Shown here in pieces: positions 45,886-57,229 of a stretch of 64,000 nt of DNA (within the stretch, counting starts at the first letter, position 1; each line of letters opens with the position of its first letter). The stretch comes from Anaeramoeba flamelloides. Taxonomy: Eukaryota; Metamonada; Anaeramoebidae. The DNA is taken from NCBI GenBank assembly GCA_027625915.1, contig JANTQA010000060.1, positions 4,030,001 through 4,094,000 on the forward strand, in the 5' to 3' direction. The notes under the pieces are model-generated. The model saw only the letters and a program-made list of their open reading frames with translations, was not told where the DNA came from and ran no database searches. The position numbers and the translations under genes were made by a program.

Positions 45886-46165
45886 GTCCAAGATAGATCA
45901 GCTAAGAACCAAATTAACCTGCCACTACACCAATATATGATTATCTTTTTTCCGATTTCAGTGATCGTAAATCTTAATTGAAAATACAAGTAATTTTTCT
46001 TATGTTTGATCTAAATTCTAGATTTAAGTGTGTACAATTCCACAATGATTGTTTTTGGTTTTTATTGGTTTAAATAAGTTTATCTGTTTTTTCAATCATT
46101 TTTTTCATTTTTTTTTTGCGCTTATTTTTTCCAATACAAATCTTTCTTTATTTTTTTTCAAAAAT

Positions 46166-46543
46166 ATGCAAACAAATTTCCCACCTTTCCAAACAAAACA
46201 CTTTGAAACAAATATCGACAATCTTAAGACTGATATCATTTATTCCGTTTTTGAAAAGAGGATTTTTATTTGGGTCAGCCAAACAAAAAGTATGGGATCA
46301 ATCATTTATGCTGAAAAAGATAAACTTGCAGAAGAAAATTTAAATGTACCAACATATTCTCTGACAACCCTATTAGGTGATCGTAAAAGAGATCAGATGT
46401 ATCAAATCATGGCAAGGCAAGTCATCGAACAAATCTCCAAAAATAGTAATAAAGCCCTTCTTCTTTCTATTGCAACAAAAAATATGGAAATTGAGCATTT
46501 GCGAAAGGTGTTACAACAAATCTTAAAAAATAAGGTTTGGTAA
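46166..46543 (+). CDS. Proteasome assembly chaperone 4-like protein (PAC4/PSMG4)
   Basis: This 125-residue protein has the signature of the PAC4 family: a buried β-strand FIWVSQTKSM after an N-terminal VFEKR, a central PTYSLTTLLGDRKRDQM, a helix IMARQVIEQISKNSNKALLLSIA, and a C-terminal helix with EIEHLRKVLQQIL. Human PSMG4 (about 123 residues) has the same size and order. In known systems PAC4 pairs with PAC3 and guides assembly of the proteasome α-ring in the cytosol. I chose the ATG at 46166. The frame is open further upstream but starts there with a non-ATG codon and reads only Phe/Ile-rich leader. No intron is needed. It is isolated between mobile DNA and looks intact. The assignment rests on motif pattern alone. 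Confidence 0.72.
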   Translation: MQTNFPPFQTKHFETNIDNLKTDIIYSVFEKRIFIWVSQTKSMGSIIYAEKDKLAEENLNVPTYSLTTLLGDRKRDQMYQIMARQVIEQISKNSNKALLLSIATKNMEIEHLRKVLQQILKNKVW

Positions 46544-46570
46544 TTTGAAAGAAATGTACTGGAATTTATT

Positions 46571-46606
46571 ACCAAAACAAAACAAAACAAAACAAAACAT
46601 AACAAA
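46571..46606. repeat. (CAAAA)n microsatellite
   Basis: Five to six CAAAA units directly after the PAC4-like gene, probably in its 3' untranslated region. Confidence 0.85.
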
Positions 46607-47120
46607 AAGAAAATAAAAAAAGTAACACAAAACTTTTTTTCATTTTTTTCCTTTATTTTTTTTCTTATTTGATCCTCCTTTTTTCCAGAAGAAGAATTTA
46701 AACAAAAACAAAAGGAATTTTACTAACACAGCTTAGTTTCAAACATACATAACCAAAGAACGACTTTACATAACAACACCTTCACTATCTTTTAACATTG
46801 AATACCTTTCAAATCAAATAAGACAAATTTGTACTCACAAAATATGAACAAACTATTTTAATGGGAAAGAGTCGATCTACCACAACACCCTTCAATATTC
46901 GGGTGCTTTGTTCTTTGTTCCTAATTGTTCCACTTTACTGGTATTTGAATGATAAAAGCAAAAAAATTTTCTTTTACAAAAAGACTTTTCAAAGAAGTAG
47001 GTTGTAATTTGTGGATTTGATCTTTTTTTGTTTGGTACTTTTTTATGCTACCCATCCTGTAGAACTAAGAATTCTAATGAAAACCAAAGATTTCAGAATG
47101 AAAAAAGATCAGGGTGTTTG
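46607..47120. other. Gene-free stretch
   Basis: No gene or repeat match. Near 46860 some less AT-biased words (GAGTCGATCTACCACAACAC) occur without an extended frame. Confidence 0.4.
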
Positions 47121-47861
47121 AAATATTCCCGAAAATACCCGAAAATATTTTAACCACATAAAAACACTTTATGGACAACTTCGAAGATTCCCTAGTGTCA
47201 ATGTACTTAGTTTTACGGTAAAATAACAATTTTACTTTCAGACAAAATATATTTTTTTGAATTTTCCACTTTAAACTACTCTAAAGAGGTTTTGGTACCT
47301 TTTGAGTATATTTGTGTAATTGTTGGTACTTATTAGGGTAAGTGTATAGGTATGTCAGGGTATTGGTAAGGGTTGTGTTAGTTTCGGTATGGTGTGTTTT
47401 TGTATATTTTGGTTAAACCAGTTCCTTTTTTGGAATGGGAAGTTAAATAAAGTTTGGCTTGGGTCACCCTATGTAGGATATGGGTATGTGTTGTACGATT
47501 AGATATTACTCTGTTATTTTTGGAATGTATTTAATATTACAAAATTATGGGTAATAGTGCTCAATTAGAAATTTTCAATTCAAGTACATTTTCTCTCATT
47601 TAGTAAATACCATTTCGAAATGATCAGAAATGTTACAGTCATCCAGGATACTTATTCCTTTCACATAATGGATTGAATAACATTCCCTAAAATTTAAATT
47701 TATTGAATTTTTATACTTTCAGTTTTAAAAAAAATTTTTTTCAAAAATAAAATTCTAAATTTACCTTTATACTGAGTATATTGGCACCAGAGTTTCATAG
47801 AAGTTGTTCAAAAAGTGTTTTTTCGTAGTTAAAAAAATTTCAGGTATTTTCGGGAATATTT
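47121..47861. mobile_element. TIR element with AATATTCCCGAAAATACC ends, copy 2
   Basis: Left end AAATATTCCCGAAAATACCC; the right end complement is AAATATTCCCGAAAATACCT. It aligns with 9737-10495 along its length (TTTATGGACAACT, CCTAGTGTCAATGTACT, GTTTTACGGTAAAATAACAA). The G/T-rich centre is kept, but the short ORF of copy 1 is not. Confidence 0.78.
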
Positions 47862-47933
47862 GATAGATTCAAAAGATCACCAAATGAAATTATTCACATT
47901 TAAAATTCGAATACCAGTAGTAATTTTCAATCA

Positions 47934-48365
47934 CCATTGTGGAAAAAAAGTGAAAGATGGGTTTTAATTGCGAAAATTAATAGAACCTGAAAATGAAAAG
48001 TAAGATCAATTAAATAAAGGAATAAATAAATAAATACAAAATGAAGGACTCAACACAATAACAGTTTTTTAATACGATCTTTTGCTCTTGAGTTTTTCTT
48101 TGATTGATCAATTATTAAAAATATGTTCAAAAAATTGACTATTTTTGGGATCTCCAAAAACCACACGAACAATTTCGATAATCAAGTAAATTTAAATTGT
48201 TTTTGGTTGATTTGATTGAAAATAATATAATGGATTATTATTTGAAGTTAATTGGTTTATTCTTTTAAATTAATTTTACTTTTTGTTTTCAGGTTCTATT
48301 AATGTTCCCAATGAAAAACTGTGTTTAACTTTTTTTCCCTTGTTTCACTTTTAATCCACAACGGT
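47934..48365. mobile_element. TIR element TTGTGGATTAAAAGTGA family, short copy
   Basis: Left TTGTGGAAAAAAAGTGAAA and right complement TTGTGGATTAAAAGTGAAA, followed inwards on both sides by ATTAATAGAACCTGAAAA. Related to 27163-28186. Confidence 0.72.
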
Positions 48366-48550
48366 CATTTCAATACACCATAATACTAGTGGTATTTGCC
48401 TAATAAATTGGAAAAAAATTTTCACTTCATTTTCCATTTCCTTTTTCAAGCACATAAGCCACAAATTACAACTTGCTTCTCTTAAAAGCTCTTTAGAAAT
48501 GAAAAAGCATGAAAAATGAAGGGAAATTTTTTTTGAATTTCTTGTGCATA

Positions 48551-48910
48551 TAAACTCCATTTCACTCAAAGGGGCCCAGCCAAAAATGAAAAAGTCACTT
48601 TATTTTTAAGAATCAACCAAACTTAGATTGTTTAGAAATACGAGAAATAATAAACTTCTTATAAGAGTCCATAATTATAAAAGAACCCCCTGAACAAACC
48701 ATAAATTTCAAAAAAAAAAAAAATTTTAAAAAATTTTTTGATCCCCATTCATTGGAACGTCTCGTGCAAAATTCTCAATTTCTTTAGGAAATTATATTGT
48801 TGATAATAAGATTTTTTACTTGTAAATGTATGAATTTTAAAAGAACATACAAAGCTTAACTTTTCTTAATGTTTATTTGGTTTTTCAAACATTTTTTTTT
48901 TCAAAGTTAA

Positions 48911-48951
<41 letters not shown>

Positions 48952-49113
48952 CAAAAAGCAAAAAACAAAAAAAACAAAATTTTACAAAATGAGAAAAAAT
49001 GATTTTGATCTAAAAATTGAAAATTTTAGTTTGATAAGAGTAATGAATTAAACTCATAGAATGTATTCCATTTCTTCAATAAAACTGGGCCACTTTGACT
49101 GAAAAAGAGTTTA
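48551..49113. mobile_element. TIR element TAAACT..GGCCCAG, copy 2
   Basis: TAAACTCCATTTCACTCAAA/GGGGCCCAG at the left and the complement TAAACTCTTTTTCAGTCAAA/GTGGCCCAG at the right. A long A tract at 48916-48950 lies inside. It shares ends with 40723-41433 and 52608-53308, but the interior differs. Confidence 0.78.
48916..48950. repeat. Poly(A) tract
   Basis: More than 30 consecutive A within the TIR element. It may be the trace of a retro-inserted tail, but no LINE or SINE body is seen next to it. Confidence 0.8.
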
Positions 49114-49269
49114 GTTGTAATTTAAACTATTTTTCATAAATTTTGACTCACTTTATAATGTTAATGGGAGTTGTTTTGAGGGTTTATTCCAGTATTCTTA
49201 ACAAAAAATATTTTCAGATTTTTGGATCAGAATCATTTTTTCTAATTTTTCAAACGTTAGTTTTGCTTT

Positions 49270-49720
49270 TTCAAATTTTTTTTTCTTTTGTTTTTCTTTT
49301 TCTTTGTTTTTGAAAAATTTTTCTTTTTTTTTCTTTTTTTTTTTTTTTTCAAAAGATCATGTGGAAAAAAAAAGAGATCTTCGAAAAGACAAATAATCAC
49401 TATGAAAATTGAGAATGTAATGTCTTTGAAAATGGATTTAATTATTCATAAAAAATATTGTAGTTCAACTTTTTTTCAGTGAAAGTTCATTAATAAAAAA
49501 TGGGTAATGCTCATTTCAAAAATTGTTACTCACTTTTTTTTAGTTTTTGGTTTTATTTTTTTTAATTTTTAATATATCAGGCTTTTATAAATTTAGAATG
49601 ACTTAAAAGTGAATTACAAATCATATTGAGTTATTAATTGTTCTTGAATACTAAAGGATAAATTTTTTTTTTCAATTTATTATTTCAGGTGAGTCACAAT
49701 TTTTGAAAAAGAGTTTATAT
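49270..49720 (+). repeat. Direct repeat pair with 50.80-51.24 kb, copy 1
   Basis: The shared block includes AAAAGATCATGTGGAAAAAA, GATCTTCGAAAAG, CAAATAATCACTA, TTTTTTCAGTGAAAGTTCA and AATGCTCATTTCAAAAATTG. The short frame over it (49288-49482, KRSCGKKKRSSKRQIIT) is kept in both copies, but a second frame from ATGTGG is kept as well, so coding status is open. Confidence 0.75.
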
Positions 49721-50799
49721 AATCACATTGACCCTTTTCATGTAAGATGCCGATTTTGAAATGGGAATTTTCCCCCAAAAATGTTCATCAACATCAAACC
49801 TCATAATATAATATGATTATATTTCATAAGTAACAAAGTCATCTATTTTTAAAACCTTTTTTTTACTTTTTTATTTTTTTTTAATTTCAAAAAAAGGACA
49901 ATTTAAAAAAATCAATTCAAGATCTCAATTTAAATTGTTATTGTTGTTTTGAAAATTTTCAACTGAAGAGTTTTTGAAATCAAACAAAATGGGATACATC
50001 TCGGTATTCATGAAGACTTTTCCAATTCAAAAAAATAATTGAAAAAAATGCAATTTACTCGATACACGAAGGTATATGTACAAAATAATACATTTTTTGT
50101 TTCAATTGAAATGATTTTTTATAGTAATTAAACCAACTTTTTGTGAAAATTTTATTGTCTTATTTCTACAATTTTATTATTTTTTTTTATTTTTAAATTT
50201 ATCTTCAATCTGAATCCAACTTTTGAAATAAAAAAATTAAATTTCCATTTTTTGATTATCATTCAGGGCAAAAATTGTCAAATAGGTTTTAATTGCCAAA
50301 TCAGTTTTAATTGTAAAATGATTGATGGAAAAGAAAAAATTTAAATATTTTTCAACTTGTTTTTCACTGATCAATGAAGATATCTGAAATTGAAATTCTT
50401 CAAACTGGATTAATACCCATTATTAAAATATTATTGCCAATTTCCAAGTGAATTAGGAAAAACACTGCATTAAAAAATCCAAAAAATACACTTTTACTAA
50501 TGTTTACAATTAAATCTCAAATTTGGGAAAATTAAAGATTACTTGAACTTTGATTTAATTTGATGTTGAATTGAATTCTATTTCGATTCTAATATTCAAT
50601 CCATTTTTTGGATTTTTTTTTTGTTTTCAAAATTGAAACAAAAAAAGACATTCAAAAATATTTGAAAATGAGAACATCTACTATTGTTTTAGAATTAAAA
50701 CCGATTTGACAATTTTTTTCTTTTTTGACAATTTTTTTAACAGAATGGTTATAAAATTGTACTTTTGTTTCAAATTTATTCTTGACCTTTAAGAAATTT
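49721..50799. other. Gene-free stretch
   Basis: No gene, no matched repeats. The minus-strand frame 50652-50990 starts at a non-ATG-like position in low-complexity DNA and overlaps the repeat. Confidence 0.4.
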
Positions 50800-51235
50800 T
50801 TTTTTTTTGAAAAATGTTTCTTTATTTTTTTTCTTTTTCTTTTTCTATTTGATACTTTTTTTTGCAAAAGATCATGTGGAAAAAAAAAAAGATCTTCGAA
50901 AAGGCAAATAATCACTACAGAAAATTCAGAAGATGTAATGTCTTTTAAAATGAATTTAATTATAGGAAAAAAATTATTGTTGTTAAACATTTTTTCAGTG
51001 AAAGTTCACGAATAAAAAATATTAATGCTCATTTCAAAAATTGTGACTTGTCTTTTTTCAGTTATCAGTTTTATTTTTTTTAATTTTGAAAATATCAGAT
51101 TCGTATATGTATTGCATTATTTAAAAGTGAATTACAAATCAGATTTAATTATTAGTTGTTCTTAAATGCTAAAGGATATATATTTTTTTTTCAATTTATT
51201 ATTTCATGTTAGGAACAATTTTTGAAATGGTGTTT
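50800..51235 (+). repeat. Direct repeat pair with 49.27-49.72 kb, copy 2
   Basis: Matches copy 1 with scattered substitutions. The peptide KRSCGKKKRSSKRQIIT is identical although the DNA differs in that stretch. Confidence 0.75.
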
Positions 51236-51384
51236 AGTTATTTGGAGTATAGAAGAGGATCCAAAACGTGGAATTATAAAAGATTGATTGTTGAAAAATG
51301 AAACAATATGAGATACTATTAATTTTGTTAAGTCTGAACCTAACTCGAAACAACAAAACAAAAAACGAATAAATAAGTAAAGTA

Positions 51385-52400
51385 AAACCCAATTTGTTAT
51401 TTTTTAAAGTGTATATTGATGAACCTGTTCTTCAAAGAATCTTTATCCTCCCAATAGAGTTTTAAAATAATGGAAGTTAAATTTTACCTTTTCTATATTG
51501 GAGACAAAACTTGGTTTAATTTTTGCCAAGAGAGAAACTAAACTTTGTTTCTTTCAAAGAGATCTATCTCCACTTTTATTTCACACTTGTTAAGAAACAT
51601 AAGAAGGAAAAAAAACATAAAACCCGGCATGTATCTTATATGTTGTTAAAAGTTACTAATTTTGAACATTCTATAGTAAAAATTTAAAAATTTGTCAAAG
51701 TTAATAAAAATGATTTTTTTTATAAATAATTTTTCCCTTAAAATTTGTCATTGTGTTTTTTTCACCTTTTGAAATTCTTCTATAACTGGTTTTTTGTCAA
51801 TTTTTCAATTTCTGAATAAAAAAATAGGGATAAGTAATCAATTTTTATTTGATAAAAATGGGATTGATTCCTTCCAACAAAAACCAATAAAAAACACTCT
51901 TTGGTTTTGAGTATTTTTCTTGAAACAGAGATTGATAATTCATTCAATTCCCAACTTTGAAGAAATAAATGAAATAATATAATTTTTTGATTTTCGAATG
52001 CAACAAATAATTTGGTTAAAAAAACATATTTATTTTTTCACTTTCGTAATTCCTTAAAAGGAGTGATCCTTTGAGATTTATGAGATGAATAAAAATCATC
52101 AAAATAAATAGTTAAACTCTTCTAAAACCCTTTAAATAACATTTTGAAAAATCAAATTTATATCAGTAAAATACTTCTTATTTTACCAAAATTGAATCAA
52201 AAATTTGAAAGATCAAAAAATCTTCAATACTCTGACCAATAACCTAATGTTTTACCAAAATATTTTCATGATAACTTCAATACAACCTTAAACTTTTTAG
52301 CGTTCTAAAAACTTTCTTAAAGTAGTTATCAAGAGTTATATACTAATAATATTACATAAAAAAAGTTTGTGTTTTTAAAAAAATATACATTTCAAAAATA
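51385..52400. repeat. Segmental duplication pair with 35.71-36.75 kb (inverted), copy 2
   Basis: See the partner at 35706-36745. The two form a widely spaced inverted pair separated by about 14.6 kb. No coding sequence. Confidence 0.75.
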
Positions 52401-52607
52401 TATATGTATTTTTTTTAAAAAAGATCGAAAAATAATACAATTACAGGACTTCTGTATCGATGAAATGTTTTAACTTTTTATTAAAATGAAAATCTGGATT
52501 AAGGATTAATATCAGAATAATTTCATTAACACCTCAATATCATTTGAAATTTTTTATATTAAACTTGATAAAAATTATGTCAATCCGGAGGCACAAGGAT
52601 ATATATA

Positions 52608-53306
52608 TAAACTATTTTCCAGAAAAAGGGGCCCAATTGTAATGGGTATAATACATGCGTTTAATGTGTTTGAATAGATATTAGAAGAAAATTTTTAGTT
52701 TGGAAATTTTCAAAATTGAAATCATTTTTTCACATTTTTACTTTTTTTTTTTCGATTTTTTTTTGAAAACCTCATTCAATTGCAAAATTTTTTTTTATTG
52801 CAAGATCAATAGACACTTTGTAAAAATGTGTTATTCTAAGGTTATTGAAACCATGTGAATGATTGTTGAGAAATCATATTGATTTCTATTGGAATTCTAT
52901 AAAGATCTTTGATCTTGATATTTGATTAATAAATGTGAAAAATTTTCACTGAATTTTCATTTCCTTTTTCAAATAGTGACCACAAATACCAACACACTTC
53001 GTTTGGAGGTCTTGATTTCTAAAAGAAAAGTATGGAAAGTGAAGTGAAAAATGTTTCCTATTTATTATTCAAATACCAGTAGAAGTTCAAAAAGAACATT
53101 GTTGTTTTTTTCAATGTGGCTCTAAGAATTTGAGTTTTGAAATTTTTAAGAAAATATATTGATTAATTAGTTTTCTATCAGACATATATCTACTATTCTT
53201 TGATATGTATTATTCTTTTTATTTTTTATTTGTTCTTCAAAGGTCAATTATATAAAATAATTGATATTTGAAAAAAACGATGGTTTACTTTGACTGAAAC
53301 AGAGTT

Positions 53307-53308
<2 letters not shown>
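52608..53308. mobile_element. TIR element TAAACT..GGCCCA, copy 3, in a TA run
   Basis: Left TAAACTATTTTCCAGAAAAA/GGGGCCCA; right complement TAAACTCTGTTTCAGTCAAA. Both sides are flanked by (TA)n, so the insertion went into, or created, a TA microsatellite. It aligns over its length with 40723-41433. Confidence 0.8.
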
Positions 53309-53391
<83 letters not shown>

Positions 53392-53410
53392 GTGTGTGTG
53401 TGTGTGTGTA
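53309..53410. repeat. (TA)n(TG)n microsatellite
   Basis: About 20 bases of TA followed by a run of roughly 80 bases of TG with three TA interruptions. It abuts a TIR element end, where such repeats often expand. Confidence 0.97.
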
Positions 53411-53603
53411 AGGATAGACAGGTAGAAATAGATATATGAATAACTTTGATCCTTTGTAAAAAAAAAGAAAAGGATTTGTTTATTTTTGTTACATTGATAT
53501 TTTAGTTTAAAAATCTCAAAATTGTTTAATATAATTCTAATTATAAATTATTCGATTTATAAATCCTACCTTACTTATATTTAAGATCTTTAATATTTAT
53601 ATT

Positions 53604-55229
53604 TTATTTTTCTTTTTCATTTTTAAATAAATTATTGATTTTTTTTCGTTTTTCATCTTTTTTATTATTTAAAACATAGTTTTTTGGTCTTGGTGCGCGC
53701 TCTGGAAGTTTCTTTTTTTTATTTTTGTTAAATGGTATTTTTTTAATTATTTCGTTTTTTTCTTCTTCACTTTCATCTTGAAAAGTCAGATTTATTTTTA
53801 TTTTTGGATCATATTCAATATTAAGTTTTATTGGTGTTTTTAGTGTTTTGATTTTCTCTTCTTCTTCTTCCTTTGTTTCTTCCATTGTTTTTGTTTCTGT
53901 TTCTTTTTCTTTTTCTTCTTCTTTTTTTTTTTCTTCTTCTTGTTCTTGTTCTTCTTCTTGTTCTTCTTGTTCTTGTTCTTGTTCTTCTTCTTCTTCTTGT
54001 TCTTCTTCTTGTTCTTGTTCTTGTTCTTCTTCTTCTTCTTTGGTTCCTTCATTATCTGAAGTCTTCAATTTTTCAAGTTTTTTAAGAAGTTTATTTTCTT
54101 CTTCACTTTCATCATTACTTTCTGTTTCCATTTCAATTTGATTTTCTTGGTTAGTTTCCTCTTTATTGTTACTTTCATCGTCAAAGGTAAGATTTATTTT
54201 TGTTTTTGGATCATATTCAATGTCAAGTTTTATTGGTGTTTTTAGTGTTTTTTTTTTTTCTTCTTCTTCTTCTTCTTCATTTGTTTCTTCATTTGTTTCT
54301 TCCTTTGTTTCTTCCTTTGTTTCTTCTTCTTTTTCTTCTTCTTCTTCTTCTTTTGTTCCTTCATTATCTGAAGTCTTCAATTTTTCAAGTTTTTTGAGAA
54401 GTTGATTTTCTTCATTATTTTCTTCATTACTTTCTGTTTCCATTTCAATTTGATCACTTTCATCATCTTCTTCATTGTTAATTTCGTCGTCAAAGGTAAG
54501 ATTTATTTTTGTTTTTGGATCATATTCAATGTCAAGTTTTATTGGTGTTTTTAGTGTTTTTTTTTCTTCTTCTTCTTCTTCTTCTTCTTCTTCTTCTTCT
54601 TCATTTGTTTCTTCATTTGTTTCTTCATTTGTTTCTTCTTCTTTTTCTTCTTTTTCTTTGGTTCCTTCATTATCTGAAGTCTTTAATTTTTCAAGTTTTT
54701 TGAGAAGTTGATTTTCTTCTTCTTCATCTTCTTCTTCCTCATAAATTTCGTCTTCTTCTTCTTCTTTTTCAATCTCATTTTTTTGTTTTAACTCATCAGA
54801 AGAAGGTGGGTGATCATAAATAACCCAATCTTCATCTTCGTCTTCATCTTCATCTTCATCTTCATCTTCGTCTTCATCATTCTCTATCTCTTTTTCTTTT
54901 TCTTTCTCGTCTTCATCTTCTTCATCTTCCTCTTCATCTTCATCTTCATCTTCGTCTTCATCTCCTTTGTTAATAATTGTTTCTTTTTCCTTTTGGTTCT
55001 CAATTTTCAAGAAATAATGCTTACTTAATATTTTTTTTGCAACGTCAAGAACTGGTTGCAAAGAATTTAATAGTTCCCTTAAATGCTCGTCTTTGTTGTT
55101 GATCGGTAAGTGTTTTATTTTTGTTAACAGATCTGAATATGATTGGTAGTCTTCTTTTTCAAGTTCTTTTGGTCTTTGTGTGAGATGATCTAAAGCTTGG
55201 ATCAGCTCTTTGAATAATTCAGCACTCAT
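53604..55229 (-). CDS. Acidic repeat protein, unknown function
   Basis: 541 residues from the ATG at 55229. Residues 1-75 look like a folded helical domain (MSAELFKELIQALDHLTQRP..., LLNSLQPVLDVAKKILSKHY). Then come long Glu/Asp stretches with one clear motif, DWVIYDHPPSSDE (about 135-147). Three repeat units follow, each with LLKKLEKLKTSDNEGTKE, a Glu-rich spacer of variable length, and KTLKTPIKLDIEYDPKTKIN then LTFDDE (TPIKL blocks near 223-248, 326-351 and 457-482). The first two units are 309 bp apart in DNA. The last 50 residues are basic (KKKKLPERAPRPKNY). Such proteins may act as histone or ribosome chaperones or scaffolds, but nothing here shows which. Glu-codon slippage probably drives spacer length. 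Confidence 0.7.
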   Translation of the reverse strand: MSAELFKELIQALDHLTQRPKELEKEDYQSYSDLLTKIKHLPINNKDEHLRELLNSLQPVLDVAKKILSKHYFLKIENQKEKETIINKGDEDEDEDEDEEEDEEDEDEKEKEKEIENDEDEDEDEDEDEDEDEDWVIYDHPPSSDELKQKNEIEKEEEEDEIYEEEEDEEEENQLLKKLEKLKTSDNEGTKEKEEKEEETNEETNEETNEEEEEEEEEEEEEKKTLKTPIKLDIEYDPKTKINLTFDDEINNEEDDESDQIEMETESNEENNEENQLLKKLEKLKTSDNEGTKEEEEEEKEEETKEETKEETNEETNEEEEEEEKKKTLKTPIKLDIEYDPKTKINLTFDDESNNKEETNQENQIEMETESNDESEEENKLLKKLEKLKTSDNEGTKEEEEEQEQEQEEEQEEEEEQEQEQEEQEEEQEQEEEKKKEEEKEKETETKTMEETKEEEEEKIKTLKTPIKLNIEYDPKIKINLTFQDESEEEKNEIIKKIPFNKNKKKKLPERAPRPKNYVLNNKKDEKRKKINNLFKNEKEK

Positions 55230-56319
55230 TTCAAAAAGAAAATTTTAGCTTTTGAGAATTAAATAAAAAAAATGAATCTACTTTGTTGTTTCACAACAAG
55301 AATTACACAAATTGGAGAAAACACTTTTTTGTCAATTCTCTACATTTTTGTTTTTTTTGAAAGTGTCTTAAATTTTGAATGAACTTGATGATCAAAATCT
55401 ACAAACTTTTTATTAAAAACTTTTTCCCATTCAAAGGTTTAAAATTGTTATTTTAAATACTCTATGGCTTTTAGGTTTTCTAAAAAATAATTTTCAAGGT
55501 TTTAAAAGCTACCAATATTTATCCGAGAGATTGTTTGCAGATAATTTCATACAAATTCCAAATGATTTCTTTTTCATAAATAATTTTTTTTTCCCCTTTT
55601 TGGTATTTAAAAATTGGTGTTAAGTATTTTAAATTTGAAAAAAAATGATAGAATACCGAAATTGAAATCTTTGAAGAATGTGGGTCTGAAAGTTCTACAA
55701 CTTTCCACAATTTTTGTTCTATTTTTGAGGTGTTCAACAAAACAAAATCTTATGACCTGAAAGTCTTTGCAAAGTGTGATTGAAAATTTTTTCCAAGTTT
55801 CAATGTAAATCTCCGTAACTTTTGTTAAAACACTTTTCACTTTTCTCCTCAAAATAGTCTTTCAAACTTTTCATATCCTTTGAAAAGGGATAAGCTTGGT
55901 AAAATTAATGTAATTTTTTGAATAATTTGAGAGTTATTTAAGGTTTACAATCCTTGACATTTGAAAAAAGATTATCTTGTGTAGGGTGTAGGTGCTTGTT
56001 AATTTGGTTATTATCTGATCGGTCTTGGGCTTGGTATGGATTTTAAGAGTCGTTCAAAAATGCTTTTTTTGACAATTTATTTTTTGTTTTACTGAAATCT
56101 AAATTGAAGAATGTAAGACTATTATATCCGAAGTTGAGTTATAAAACAATGTGGTTTGTGAGCTATCAAGGAGAATTGGGTTGAGGAATTAGAGGAAAGT
56201 TTTTGTGGAATTTTGTATTCAATAATTCTAAAAAAAAAAACTGTTGAAAAATAAGTCAAGGGTTGTAATTTAAAAAAAAAAAATTATTTTGTTGGTATTT
56301 TATATTATTATATAATCTG
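55230..56319. other. Gene-free stretch
   Basis: No gene supported. Two overlapping minus-strand frames (55519-55852) lack any family signal. Composition is slightly less AT-rich than average near 55980-56200. Confidence 0.4.
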
Positions 56320-56721
56320 CAAAAAGCAAGGTCTTAAAATTGTTAATTTTTTTACTAAATTTGTCATTTTTCCAAAAAATATTAAAACTTTTCAGCTGCT
56401 TCGTAATGGGATGGGTTTGTTTCCAACAAACTTGAGGTTTCTAATAGCAAAAAAAATTAAAATTTAGTAATCAAATAAAAATCTTTGGGTTTTTTTTTTC
56501 AGTTTTTGATTTCTTTATATTCTTTTCAATGTTTGAATTTTTGTTTCGACTTCAAACACTTTTATTCAATTATTTAATTGTTTTTTTTATTGTATATTAA
56601 TAATTCCAAGTGTTTTGAAAAGAAACCCATCCCATTACCAAGCAGCTGAAAAGTTTTCATAGTTTTTGGAAAAATGACAAATTTAGTAAAAAAAATAACA
56701 ATAACAAGACATTGCTTTTTG
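56320..56721. mobile_element. TIR element with about 105-bp arms
   Basis: The left arm (CAAAAAGCAAGGTCTTAAAA, later TTTAGTAAAAAAATT complement, TTTTCAGCTGCTTCGTAATG and GGATGGG) pairs with the right arm (CCCATCCCATTACCAAGCAG, then CTGAAAAGTTTTCAT, GACAAATTTAGTAAAAAAAA and TTGCTTTTTG). The spacer is about 190 bp without a gene. No other copy is in the window. Confidence 0.85.
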
Positions 56722-57229
56722 TACATATGTATTTCAATATAAACCCCAAGAAATACAATCAATAGGTATACTTTTTATTCAATAAATCGAACTTTGATAG
56801 ATGTTTAAAAATAATTTATCAATGAAATTCAGATTTATAAAGTAAAAAAAATATATTTTTCAGATCCACATCACTTGATATATTTGATAGAAGTTTAACA
56901 AAAGTTTATCAATTAAATTTAGACTTATTAAGTTAAAATTTTTTATTCTTTAAAATTAGTGAAAAATTCAATTCTCCTATATTCCAAAAATGAAAAAAAA
57001 ATTCAAAAATAATTTTCAAATCTAGAAAATTTTATTATCACAAATTGTTAGGTCTTATTCACAAGAATCCAAATAAAAATTTATAACATTTTTGTCAGAA
57101 AAAAAAAGATTTCGAATTTTTGAGACAAAATTACATATTTCCCAAATAACTTCAAGAATTTTTTATATTGGAAAAAAATACATCATTCTATTATCTTGAA
57201 AAAATTACCTAACATAAAAATAAAACCTT

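Noticed and set aside
53840-54711. Ser/Phe-rich and Leu-rich ORFs on the plus strand, and a second Lys-rich minus frame
   Set aside because: These are shadow frames of the GAA/GAG repeats of the acidic protein.
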